Made by a program: the position numbers and the translations under genes. Shown here piece after piece: positions 30,865-39,197 of a stretch of 64,000 bases of DNA (positions are counted from its first letter, which is position 1; the number at the start of each line of letters is the position of its first letter). This stretch comes from Clostridia bacterium (GTDB lineage: Bacteria > Bacillota > Clostridia > Lachnospirales > Lachnospiraceae), in the NCBI GenBank assembly GCA_026000755.1, contig BNZC01000005.1, positions 1-64,000 on the forward strand, written 5' to 3'. The notes under the pieces were generated by a model. It had not been told where the DNA came from. It was given only the letters and a program-made list of their open reading frames with translations, and searched no databases.

Positions 30865-31077
30865 ATGCAATCTATACTACTAGAGGTTGATGAAAGAATA
30901 AATGCAAATGATTTGATTGAAAAAATAACATCCCTATATGGAAGTGAACAAATCAAGACGTTTTCTTTGTTTAATGAATCAAACAAGACGTTTGGAACGC
31001 TCCCGGATATTTTTATAAATCCTATTCAGACGGATGATTTTCGTATGTATACAAGGGAGGAACTAAATGAGCGATAA
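30865..31077 (+). CDS. Antitoxin-like small protein
   Basis: 70 residues; start at MQSILLEV behind AGGAGG. The C-terminus (INPIQTDDFRMYTREELNER) has the look of type II antitoxins such as the VapB/RelB groups of Firmicutes, in which a similar tail precedes the overlapping toxin gene. The overlapping downstream ORF here is only 11 codons (31068-31103), so the toxin appears to be lost. Assignment is by resemblance only. Confidence 0.4.
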   Translation: MQSILLEVDERINANDLIEKITSLYGSEQIKTFSLFNESNKTFGTLPDIFINPIQTDDFRMYTREELNER

Positions 31078-31103
31078 TCTATTTGTAGATCTTAGATTGT
31101 AAA
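31068..31103 (+). pseudogene. Eleven-codon stub overlapping the antitoxin-like gene
   Basis: ATG with a good ribosome site (GGGAGG, 6 bp upstream) overlaps the antitoxin-like stop in the manner of a toxin gene, but reads only MSDNLFVDLRL before TAA. Probably the 5' remnant of a deleted toxin gene. Confidence 0.35.
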
Positions 31104-31192
31104 TTTGTTTATCTCCTATATTCTGCATTCCATAAATCCTTAATTGGCTTGATTTTTCAGCAGAATTTTCAAAGAAAATCTTCGTTATAGTG

Positions 31193-31265
31193 GCGACTTT
31201 GCAATATTTGCAAAGCCGCTGTTTTTCTTTCAGCGTGAATAGTAACTCTTCTGTTACTATTCACG
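31193..31265 (+). terminator. Terminator followed by a perfect MITE-end inverted repeat
   Basis: GCGACTTTGCAA pairs with TTGCAAAGCCGC and is followed by TGTTTTTCTTT. Directly after, CGTGAATAGTAAC and GTTACTATTCACG (31234-31246, 31253-31265) form a perfect 13-bp inverted repeat made of two family E MITE ends head to head. A truncated MITE body continues to about 31340. Confidence 0.6.
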
Positions 31266-31357
31266 GTGAACCGTTCCGAGAGGCATTTTTCGAAGAAAAA
31301 CCCGGTTAAGTCATGTGCCAAATCGCATTTTTTGCGGAGGGAGCCTAAAAAAACCCC

Positions 31358-31416
31358 TTGACAACGCCAAAAAGATATGATAACATATCAAACATAGATG
31401 TATTATATATTTGATA
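31358..31416 (+). promoter_or_regulatory. Promoter and operator-like palindromes of the nitrogenase-like operon
   Basis: -35 TTGACA (31358-31363), 17-bp spacer, -10 TAACAT (31381-31386). A perfect 6-4-6 palindrome, GATATG-ATAA-CATATC (31374-31389), covers the -10. A second inverted repeat, TATCAAA...TTTGATA (31386-31392 and 31410-31416), lies just downstream. Both are well placed for a repressor, so the operon is probably tightly regulated. The regulator is not in the window. Confidence 0.6.
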
Positions 31417-31445
31417 GAGTGAGTATATTTCCCATGGAGGCCCTT

Positions 31446-32960
31446 ATGAGTAAAGTAAATCTATCCATCCCGGCAGTACAGATTCGGGAGATTCGCATAA
31501 ACTCCATTACCGGTTTTTCCGGCGGAGCAAAGGAACTGGTTAGCTGTGCACAGGGGAAAGAGGGCTGTGGCTTAAAGGATAAAGCAAGAGCCTTTACCCA
31601 ATGTGTGGGCTGTGCCACTTCAAAGGCAGCGTGTATGACTATTTTGGTGCAGGACGGTGCGGTAATCAGCCACGGACCGGTGGGCTGTTCCTCCTGTTAT
31701 CATGAATTTGCCTTTACCTATCGGGTCAATTCTCCTCTCCGCGGGGTGGAAAAACCCACACAGCGTAAGATTTATTCCACGAATTTAACGGAGAAAGATA
31801 CTGTATACGGAGGCAATGCCAAGTTGGAGAAATCCATTCGAGAGGTTTATGAACGCAGTAAGCCCAATGTGATTTTTGTCTTAACCACCTGTGCGGCGGC
31901 CATTATCGGAGATGATGTGGAAAGTGTCTGTGACGAGGCGGAGGAAGAATTGGGCATTCCCATTGTTGCGATTTTCTGCGAGGGATTCCGTTCTACGGTC
32001 TGGACGACAGGCTTTGATGCAGGTTATCATGGGATCGCACGTAAATTAATTAAAAAGCCCAGAAAGCGGCGGGATGATCTGATTAACGTCATCAACTTCT
32101 GGGGAACGGATATGTTTGGGGAATGGTTTGCACCCTTTGGGGCAAAGCCCAATTACATCACACCCTATTCTACGGTGGATAGCCTCACCTGGTCATCTGA
32201 AGCGGCGGCTTCCGTGCAGGCGTGTTCCACCCTGGGTTCTTACTTGGGGGCGGCATTGGAACAGGAATTTGGCGTACCGGAACTGCCCACCGCACCTCCT
32301 TACGGCATTGCCCAGACCGATCGTTGGTTTCGGGAATTGGGGAAATTACTGGGAAAAGAAGAGATTGCCGAGCAGGTGATCGCAGAAAAGAAAGCAGAAT
32401 ACCTGCCTAAAATAGAAGCCCTGAAAGAGAAGCTTCAGACATTTTCCGAATCGCGAGAAAAACCCCTTACCGCCTACGTGACAGGGGGAGCCTCCCACGG
32501 TCACGCCCTGTTATCCGTACTTGGGGAGCTTGGCATAGAAGCAGTGGGAGCGGCTATTTTCCATCACGATCCCCTCTTCGACAACGGTGAGCCGGAAAAT
32601 GATCAGTTGGCACAACGGGTGAAAGATTACGGCGATGTTCCGAATTTTAACGTCTGCAACAAGCAGGAATTTGAATTAGTGAACGTATTGAATCGCTTAC
32701 GCCCGGACCTACTCTTAGCACGGCACGGCGGCATGACCTTATGGGGTGCAAAGCTTGGCATTCCATCCCTCTTGATTGGGGATGAGCATTATTCCATGGG
32801 CTATGAGGGCTTACTTAAGTATGGGGAGCGGATTTTAGAAACCTTAGAGAATGACGAATTTGTGAAGAATTTGGAGAAACACGCCATCAATCCCTATAGT
32901 AAATGGTGGCTTGACCAAAAACCCAATACATTCTTAAAGCAGAGAGGGGCAAAGTCGTGA
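31446..32960 (+). CDS. Nitrogenase component 1-like protein, NifD-like subunit
   Basis: 504 residues; start at MSKVNL behind ATGGAGG. The P-cluster cysteines of NifD are matched by Cys56 (QCVGCATSK), Cys81 (HGPVGCSS) and Cys149 (TTCAAAIIGDD), with near-normal spacing. The cofactor cysteine (Av NifD Cys275) is matched by Cys260 (VQACSTLGSY). By eye, the cofactor His442 is replaced (LGIPSLLIGDEHYSMGYEG). The pocket Gln191/His195 segment reads CEGFRSTVWTTGFDAGYHG, so both are lost. Extra N-terminal cysteines (34, 41, 53, 64, 84) are present. It should be a reductase subunit with a P-cluster and some metallocluster, but not a classical N2-reducing site. First gene of a six-gene set; its GTGA stop overlaps a duplicated NifK-like start. 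Confidence 0.85.
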   Translation: MSKVNLSIPAVQIREIRINSITGFSGGAKELVSCAQGKEGCGLKDKARAFTQCVGCATSKAACMTILVQDGAVISHGPVGCSSCYHEFAFTYRVNSPLRGVEKPTQRKIYSTNLTEKDTVYGGNAKLEKSIREVYERSKPNVIFVLTTCAAAIIGDDVESVCDEAEEELGIPIVAIFCEGFRSTVWTTGFDAGYHGIARKLIKKPRKRRDDLINVINFWGTDMFGEWFAPFGAKPNYITPYSTVDSLTWSSEAAASVQACSTLGSYLGAALEQEFGVPELPTAPPYGIAQTDRWFRELGKLLGKEEIAEQVIAEKKAEYLPKIEALKEKLQTFSESREKPLTAYVTGGASHGHALLSVLGELGIEAVGAAIFHHDPLFDNGEPENDQLAQRVKDYGDVPNFNVCNKQEFELVNVLNRLRPDLLLARHGGMTLWGAKLGIPSLLIGDEHYSMGYEGLLKYGERILETLENDEFVKNLEKHAINPYSKWWLDQKPNTFLKQRGAKS

Positions 32961-33084
32961 GCAAGGTAATGAAGCAGGAATACTGTGCCTGTGCCATCGG
33001 TATTTTCGGGAAGCAGAAAGGGGCAAAATCGTGAGCAATGTAATTGAACAGGAACGCTATACCTGTGCCATCGGTGCCTTACAA
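32937..33084 (+). repeat. 74-bp tandem duplication across the NifD-like/NifK-like junction
   Basis: Copy one starts at 32937 and copy two at 33011. Both hold the NifD-like C-terminal codons, an overlapping GTGA, and the NifK-like N-terminal codons (MSKVMKQEYCACAIG versus MSNVIEQERYTCAIG). The first copy produces a 25-residue mini-ORF (32957-33033) with a NifK-like head and a NifD-like tail (KQKGAKS), whose stop overlaps the real NifK-like start at 33031. Confidence 0.85.
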
Positions 33085-34368
33085 AGCGTAGTGGCGATAC
33101 CAAAAGCCGTACCGATTTTGCACTCCGGACCGGGTTGCGGTGACATGATTGCAGGATTTTTTGAACGTTCCACAGGATACGCAGGAGGACCTACCTCTCC
33201 CTGTACCAACTTCTCAGAGAAAGAAGTGGTATTCGGCGGCATTGACCGTTTGCGAGAGATTGTAACAAATACATACAAAGTATTGGATACGGATTTACAG
33301 GTTATTTTAACAGGCTGTACCGCCGGCATTGTGGGAGATGATGTAGACTCCTTGGCGGATGAATTTCGGGAGGAGGGCAAGCCCATTGTTTCCGTGGAAA
33401 CAGCGGGGTTTAAGTGTAGTAACTACGAAGCCCACAGCCTTGTGGTGAATGCTATTGTGGATCAGTATGTGAATGTATACAAGAACGAAAATGAAAGCCG
33501 CAGTGAACAGGCAACGGTGAATTTGTTTGCCTCCTTGCCCTACCAAGACCCTTTTTGGAAAGGCAATCTGGCGGAATACAAGCGTTTACTGGAGGGCTTA
33601 GGCTTAAAGGTACATATTTTATTCGGTCCCTTATCGGGGGGGGTGAAAGAGTGGCAACACATTCCCCGTGCCAATTTCAACATCTTGGTATCCCCTTGGT
33701 ATGGCTTGCCCATTGTGGAGCATTTGAAAGTAAAATACAAACAGCCCTACACGTGGTTTCCTTACATTCCAATCGGCGCAAATGCAAGTGAGGAGTTTTT
33801 GCAGCAGGTGCTTGATTTTGCTTTGGAACAGGGAGCAGGCGTTGACAAAGAAAAAGCGGAAGACTTTATCAAAAAAGAGAGCGAAGCCTATTACGAGGAA
33901 ATTGATAATCTTGCCACCTTTTTACTGGAATTTCGCTATGGATTGCCCAATCACGTGCATATCTTTCACGATGCCGGCTATGTGAGCGGACTCTCCCGAT
34001 TTTTGCTCCATGAGGTAGGTATCGTACCTAAGGAGCAGTACATTACCGACAATACACCTAAGAAATTTCAGGAACAGATAAGGGAACGAATTACCGCTAT
34101 TTCAGAGAAACGACAAATTCCCGTAAGCTTTGAACCGGACGCAGGTTTGGCACAGGAGAATTTGCGGAACTTAAAGCATACCGGTCGAGGACTGATTATC
34201 GGCAGCGGTTGGGAAAAGGAGTTGGCGAAGGAAAAGGACTATGATTTCTTATCGGCGGCATTGCCCTCACCTTACCGTCTTGTAATGACCACCAATTATG
34301 CAGGATTTTCCGGGGGACTGCGTGTGATAGAGGATATTTATCACAATGTGTTAGCTACGTATCGCTAA
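33031..34368 (+). CDS. Nitrogenase component 1-like protein, NifK-like subunit
   Basis: 445 residues, GTG start overlapping the mini-ORF stop. The three beta-subunit P-cluster cysteines are present: Cys36 (HSGPGCGDM), Cys58 (SPCTNFSEKEVVFGG) and Cys96 (TGCTAGIVGDD). It is shorter than NifK because it lacks the N-terminal extension, as in BchB, CfbD and other nitrogenase-like subunits. It should pair with the NifD-like subunit to form the catalytic component, reduced by the NifH-like protein at 37819. A G8 run (33636-33643) encodes Gly-Gly. The C-terminal NYAGFSGGLR resembles the NifK/BchB end region. Confidence 0.85.
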   Translation: MSNVIEQERYTCAIGALQSVVAIPKAVPILHSGPGCGDMIAGFFERSTGYAGGPTSPCTNFSEKEVVFGGIDRLREIVTNTYKVLDTDLQVILTGCTAGIVGDDVDSLADEFREEGKPIVSVETAGFKCSNYEAHSLVVNAIVDQYVNVYKNENESRSEQATVNLFASLPYQDPFWKGNLAEYKRLLEGLGLKVHILFGPLSGGVKEWQHIPRANFNILVSPWYGLPIVEHLKVKYKQPYTWFPYIPIGANASEEFLQQVLDFALEQGAGVDKEKAEDFIKKESEAYYEEIDNLATFLLEFRYGLPNHVHIFHDAGYVSGLSRFLLHEVGIVPKEQYITDNTPKKFQEQIRERITAISEKRQIPVSFEPDAGLAQENLRNLKHTGRGLIIGSGWEKELAKEKDYDFLSAALPSPYRLVMTTNYAGFSGGLRVIEDIYHNVLATYR

Positions 34369-34474
34369 AGCAGATTTAGAGGATTTGATTGCAGATCTTA
34401 CGCAGGCATTTGAGAAAGCGAAGAATTCGCTTGCACTATGGCCGTTATTGCGATATAATGGAAATACCAAGTAA
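34355..34474 (+). pseudogene. 3' remnant of a Cys/Met-metabolism PLP enzyme gene
   Basis: In the +1 frame over the NifK-like stop, about 39 codons read LRIAKADLEDLIADLTQAFEKA and onward to TAA at 34472. This resembles the C-terminal consensus of trans-sulfuration family enzymes (cystathionine synthases/lyases, O-acetylhomoserine sulfhydrylase), which end in RLSVG-IED-EDLIADLEQAL. No other part of such a gene is present. The match is short, so the assignment is tentative. Confidence 0.4.
34431..34459 (+). promoter_or_regulatory. Internal promoter before the binding-protein gene
   Basis: TTGCAC, 17 bp, TATAAT; a second possible set (TTGAAT, 16 bp, TATAAT) lies around 34507-34534. Either would allow the importer genes to be expressed apart from the NifDK-like genes. 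Confidence 0.55.
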
Positions 34475-34579
34475 GAATATATGCCTAGTTGCTTTGTGAG
34501 ATGTTCTTGAATGGAGTGGCTATGGTATTATAATAAAAATTGGGTTTGCAAAGCAAATCAAAAAGAGGAGGATTTAGTT

Positions 34580-35677
34580 ATGAAAACAGTAAAGAATTAC
34601 AAGAGAATCATTGCTGTACTCTTGGCAGGCGTATTGGCATTTGCCTTAACTGCTTGCGGTGCAGAAAAAACCGGCGACACCACCACAGGTGATGACACCA
34701 CAAAAAGCGATGACAAAAAGACTGATGCCACCAAAGAGTTTAAGTATGGCAAGATTCAATTGCCGGGAAAGGACGGGGCACTTTGTAACGCACCTACCTT
34801 TATCGCTTTAGACAAGGGATTTTTTGCAGAAGAAGGATTTGATGTAACGCTGATTTCTGCGGATACCGAAACCAGAAAGATTGGCTTAAACAATGGAACA
34901 ATCCCGATGATTAACGGTGACTTCCAGTTCTTCCCTTCTATTGAAGAGGGTGTAAATGTAAGCGTAGTAGACGGTCTGCATAACGGATGTATCAAATTCC
35001 TTGTAAAGAAAGGTTCTGACATCAAGAGCGCAGCTGACCTTAAGGGCAAGAAAATCGCCGTAGACGAGATTGGCGGAACACCTCATCAGGTAGCCAGCGT
35101 ATGGCTTGAAAAAGCAGGTATTTCTGCAAAACCGGATGCAAAAGAAGTGGAATTTGATGTATATACCGATGGCAACTTAGAGCTTGAAGCCTTAAAGAGC
35201 GGTCAGGTAGATGTAGCGGCTCTCTGGGATCCCTTAGGTTCCATTTACACCACCGGCGAACACGCAAATGACTATGAAGTATTGTTTGATCTTTCAACCG
35301 ATCCGACTTTTGCAGGAAAATATTGCTGCTTCCTGTATGCTTCTAACAAGATAATTAAAGAAAACCCGGAAGAAATCTCAGCCCTGTTACGTGCATATCA
35401 CAAGGCGCAGGAGTGGATTGCAGAAAACCCGGAAGAAGCAGTTACCATTATTTCTGACAAAAAGTATTCCGCTATTGAGGATAAGGCATTAGCAGAAGCG
35501 TTGGTAAAAAGCTATGAATATCCCTCGGCTCATGCGCATGACAGCAATGTGCAGGATGTAGGTGCAGATGTTACTTACTTTGCTACCGAGTTGCATAACA
35601 TTGGCTATTTGAAGACGGATCCAACGGAATTTGTTCAGAAAGCATATTATAAGGTGGACTTGAACTTAGGGAAATAA
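34580..35677 (+). CDS. SsuA/NMT1-type ABC substrate-binding lipoprotein
   Basis: 365 residues behind GAGGAGG. Lipobox ALTAC, then a Thr/Asp/Lys linker, then an NMT1/SsuA-type periplasmic-binding fold (CNAPTFIALDKGFFAEEGFDV, DLKGKKIAVDEIGGTPHQVA, GQVDVAALWDP). The family binds sulfonates, nitrate/bicarbonate, pyrimidine precursors or other small molecules. It stands between the NifDK-like genes and the matching permease and ATPase, so it should deliver the substrate or a cofactor precursor of the nitrogenase-like enzyme. Confidence 0.85.
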   Translation: MKTVKNYKRIIAVLLAGVLAFALTACGAEKTGDTTTGDDTTKSDDKKTDATKEFKYGKIQLPGKDGALCNAPTFIALDKGFFAEEGFDVTLISADTETRKIGLNNGTIPMINGDFQFFPSIEEGVNVSVVDGLHNGCIKFLVKKGSDIKSAADLKGKKIAVDEIGGTPHQVASVWLEKAGISAKPDAKEVEFDVYTDGNLELEALKSGQVDVAALWDPLGSIYTTGEHANDYEVLFDLSTDPTFAGKYCCFLYASNKIIKENPEEISALLRAYHKAQEWIAENPEEAVTIISDKKYSAIEDKALAEALVKSYEYPSAHAHDSNVQDVGADVTYFATELHNIGYLKTDPTEFVQKAYYKVDLNLGK

Positions 35678-35679
35678 TC

Positions 35680-35763
35680 ATTACTGTTCACGGTTGACTT
35701 GAAAACGGCTGCTCTATGCAATCCAAAATGGCAGCCGTTTTCCTGTTACACTTGAATAGATAT
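35680..35763. repeat. Miniature family A element
   Basis: GAAAACGGCTGC and GCAGCCGTTTTC pair perfectly around an 18-bp loop. The flank TTCACGGTTGACTTG matches the left flank of the element at 38953. It looks like a family A MITE that has lost its interior. Confidence 0.55.
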
Positions 35764-35777
35764 GGGAGGCATTAAAA

Positions 35778-36827
35778 ATGGGTAAATTAACAACCTTGTT
35801 TCAGCGCAAGCCGAAGCAAGGTTCTATTAAAAAAATTACAAATGCACAGTATGTACTATTTGCCGTAATTACTTTGCTTGGCTTTTTCATTGCAATTGTG
35901 GTCAACCGCACATTTCCGCAAATTGCAGATGTAAAGATTACTTCTTATCCCCTTGGGATATTCGGCGAAGTTACTATTAATGGGTTTTATGAGATTATCC
36001 TTGCGGTACTGATTTTTATCTATCTGCTAAATGCCGTCTATTCTTTTTTTGATAGTGATAGACGTAGGAAATTTGCATCACGAGTACCCTTTCGCTTTGT
36101 AATCGGTATAGCCATAGCCCTTTGGGATGTGTTTGGAACGAAGCTTTTGTTGCTTCCACAGCCGTTCTTTCCGGGACCTGCCAAAATATTAGAGGCATTT
36201 TTAATGGAACCCGCCTACATAGGACAGCAGATTTTGTATTCCCTAAGGCTCTTTGGCTACGGTTTTGTAATCGGCGTAACAGCAGGTGTGCTTACGGGAA
36301 TTTTAATCGGCTGGTTTCCAAAGGTCTATTACTGGGTACATCCGGTGCTTCGCATTTCCGGCGTAATTCCTGCCGTGGCATGGATGCCCTTTGCACTGAC
36401 CTTGTTCCCTACTCCATTTTCGGCAGCGGTCTTTTTGATTACCATCTGCCAGTGGTTTACCATTGCTTCCCTTACGGCACAGGGCATTCAAAGCACACCG
36501 AAAACTCATTTTGAGGTAGCGAAAACCCTTGGAGCCAAAACGCCCTATTTGGTGTTTCGAGTGGCGATACCCCATGCCATGCCCCAGATATTTACCGGTA
36601 TTGCGGTGGCAAACGGCTTTACCTTTACCACCCTTGTTATGGTGGAAATGATGGGTCAGCCCGGCGGTCTTGGCTATTATATCAACGCCTCTAAGGTGTG
36701 GTCGGCGTATTACAAAGTATTTGCCGCAATTATTGTGATGGCGATTTTGTTTTCGCTGATTCTTAAAATCGTAGGTCTGGTAGAAAGCCGTGTTCTGCGT
36801 TGGCAAAGGGGGTTGGTGAAACGATGA
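35778..36827 (+). CDS. SsuC-type ABC permease
   Basis: 349 residues, six or seven hydrophobic segments, ATG behind GGGAGG. The BPD_transp_1 EAA loop is clear (VAKTLGAKTPYLVFRVAIPHAMPQ split after residue ~250). It forms the membrane channel for the lipoprotein-bound substrate. The stop overlaps the ATPase start (ATGA). Confidence 0.88.
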   Translation: MGKLTTLFQRKPKQGSIKKITNAQYVLFAVITLLGFFIAIVVNRTFPQIADVKITSYPLGIFGEVTINGFYEIILAVLIFIYLLNAVYSFFDSDRRRKFASRVPFRFVIGIAIALWDVFGTKLLLLPQPFFPGPAKILEAFLMEPAYIGQQILYSLRLFGYGFVIGVTAGVLTGILIGWFPKVYYWVHPVLRISGVIPAVAWMPFALTLFPTPFSAAVFLITICQWFTIASLTAQGIQSTPKTHFEVAKTLGAKTPYLVFRVAIPHAMPQIFTGIAVANGFTFTTLVMVEMMGQPGGLGYYINASKVWSAYYKVFAAIIVMAILFSLILKIVGLVESRVLRWQRGLVKR

Positions 36828-37684
36828 GTGAGAATACTAAGAATACAAGTAACACGATTCATAACAACAGTAGCAATACAAGCGGCAAGCGTGCGGCAAA
36901 TCCCAAAGATGCGATTTTAGAAATTGAACACGTAAATCGTACCTACTATGACACCGACGGAAATACCGTGGAAGCACTAAAAGACGTCAGCCTTTCGGTG
37001 CGGCGGGGGGAATTTATTTCTCTGATTGGTTCTTCCGGTTGTGGAAAGACCACGCTGCTTCGGTTGATTGCAGGTCTGGATCATCCGGAAGCGGGAACGC
37101 TTCGCCTAAATGGAACCGAAATCAATGGAACCGATCCCCAGAGGGGTTATGTGTTTCAGCAAGGAAGCCTCTTTCCATGGCTTACGATTTATCAAAATAT
37201 CGCATCGGGGCTTAAGGCAAGGCACGTGTATAAGGAACAAAAGGCGGAAGTGGCGAAATATATTGAACTTATAGGCCTAAATGGTTTTGAAAAGGTATTT
37301 CCTCACCAGATTTCAGGCGGTATGGCACAGCGTGTGGCAATTGCAAGGGCTTTGATTAACAAACCCGAAGCTCTGCTCTTAGATGAGCCGATGGGAGCCT
37401 TAGACTCCTTTACCCGAGCCGATATTCAAGATAAACTCCTTGAACTTTGGCGGCTGTATCAAACTACCATGATCTTGGTTACCCACGATGTGGACGAGGC
37501 GATTTATTTATCCGATCGTATCGTTATTATGACCCCGCGTCCCGGGAAAATCAGCGAGATTTTAGAGGTGAAACTATCCCACCCAAGAGATCGGGGGGGG
37601 GAGGAGTTTTTGGCAATACGAAAGAAGATATTGGAGAAATTGCATTTGGCAAATGCAAGCCAAGAGCCTGAGTACAATTTATAG
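36824..37684 (+). CDS. SsuB-type ABC ATPase
   Basis: 286 residues. After a low-complexity Asn/Thr/Ser N-terminus, Walker A is GSSGCGKTT, the signature ISGGMAQRVAIA, Walker B LLLDEPMGALD and the switch His THDVDEA, as in the SsuB/TauB/NrtD group. A G8 run (37593-37600) encodes Gly-Gly near the C-terminus. It powers the importer with the two preceding genes. Confidence 0.9.
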   Translation: MSENTKNTSNTIHNNSSNTSGKRAANPKDAILEIEHVNRTYYDTDGNTVEALKDVSLSVRRGEFISLIGSSGCGKTTLLRLIAGLDHPEAGTLRLNGTEINGTDPQRGYVFQQGSLFPWLTIYQNIASGLKARHVYKEQKAEVAKYIELIGLNGFEKVFPHQISGGMAQRVAIARALINKPEALLLDEPMGALDSFTRADIQDKLLELWRLYQTTMILVTHDVDEAIYLSDRIVIMTPRPGKISEILEVKLSHPRDRGGEEFLAIRKKILEKLHLANASQEPEYNL

Positions 37685-37706
37685 TAGTGAGAAGTGCAAC
37701 CGTATA

Positions 37707-37772
37707 GCAGGCTTGCGTAATGTAGGCGTTCGGCGAACATAATGCAACGAGCAAGTCGCAGACTTGCGAGTA
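37707..37772. repeat. Intergenic repeat family D, copy 1
   Basis: The segment with GTTCGGCGAAC and GCAAGTCGCAGACTTGCGAG resembles 47094-47151 before rqcH (TTCGACGAACATCGCG..., CGCAAGTCTGTGACTTGCG). It contains a small palindrome (CAAGTC-GCA-GACTTG). Role unknown. Confidence 0.5.
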
Positions 37773-37785
37773 ACTATATAACTAA

Positions 37786-38673
<888 letters not shown>

Positions 38674-38698
38674 GTAATCGTGTGAGATAAATCCCAAC

Positions 38699-38770
38699 GT
38701 CGCAGTCGGCAGTATGATTTTTTGTTCCGTGCGAAGGCACGGAACAAAAAATCATACTGCCGACTGCGAC
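38699..38770. repeat. Perfect 34-bp-arm palindrome after the NifH-like gene
   Basis: Arms 38699-38732 and 38737-38770 are exact reverse complements around the loop GAAG. Each arm holds an internal T6 or A6 run. It is far longer than a usual terminator stem, although it may end the operon. No similar sequence was noticed elsewhere in the window. Confidence 0.8.
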
Positions 38771-38820
38771 TGCGTTATTTATTTCGCCACTATTAAAATA
38801 AATTAGCCCGTGAACGGAAA

Positions 38821-38847
38821 TTAGCACTCGAAACAATGGAGTGCCAA
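38821..38847 (+). promoter_or_regulatory. CIRCE operator 1 (HrcA site)
   Basis: TTAGCACTC-N9-GAGTGCCAA, one mismatch from the consensus TTAGCACTC-N9-GAGTGCTAA. Confidence 0.8.
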
Positions 38848-38893
38848 TTTTTTGTGCCGGAGCAAGAAGAGTTCAACACAAAATAACGAAAAA

Positions 38894-38936
38894 TTAGCAC
38901 TCTCGACTTGACAGTGCTAATTTTTTGTGTTATAGT
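38894..38936 (+). promoter_or_regulatory. CIRCE operator 2 overlapping the clpB promoter
   Basis: TTAGCACTC-N9-CAGTGCTAA (38894-38920) has one mismatch. The -35 TTGACA (38908-38913) lies inside it, followed by a 17-bp spacer and -10 TATAGT (38931-38936). HrcA bound here would block RNA polymerase directly. Confidence 0.88.
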
Positions 38937-38952
38937 AATATTGTTATAGGAT

Positions 38953-39155
38953 ATTAGTATTCACGGTTGAGTTGAAAACGGCTGCCCCCTCTGTCCGAAA
39001 AAGAACCTTCGAGCGAAATGGAGGGAAGACCCTCCTTGCAGGAAGCCTTTGCTGACTGCAAGGCGTACTTGAAGGGGCTTGCCCGAAATGCTTTAAGCGA
39101 GGGATCTTTTTCGGACAGAGGGGGCAGCCGTTTGGAGTCGCCCGTAAATAATAAC
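38953..39155. mobile_element. MITE-like element (family A) in the clpB leader
   Basis: Identical 29-bp inverted arms (38976-39004 and 39105-39133, core AAACGGCTGCCCCCTCTG) lie inside weaker outer ends (ATTAGTATTCACG and CGTAAATAATAAC) that match the family E MITE ends. The flanks TATAGGAT and CATAGAAC agree at 5 of 8 positions, perhaps an old target duplication. It sits between the promoter and the clpB start, so it is transcribed as a strong leader hairpin. Confidence 0.65.
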
Positions 39156-39197
39156 CATAGAACAACAAAATTAAAACGTAACAGGAGGAACAACACC

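Noticed and set aside
37707-37772. CRISPR or REP array from the CTTGCGAG-type repeats
   Set aside because: Only two diverged copies 9 kb apart, with no spacers or cas genes.
38821-38920. The two TTAGCACTC repeats as MITE ends
   Set aside because: Spacing (9-N9-9) and consensus fit CIRCE operators exactly, next to clpB.
39018-39197. Longer clpB start at 39018
   Set aside because: The extra codons lie inside the MITE-like element; ATG 39198 has AGGAGG and begins the conserved Clp_N domain.
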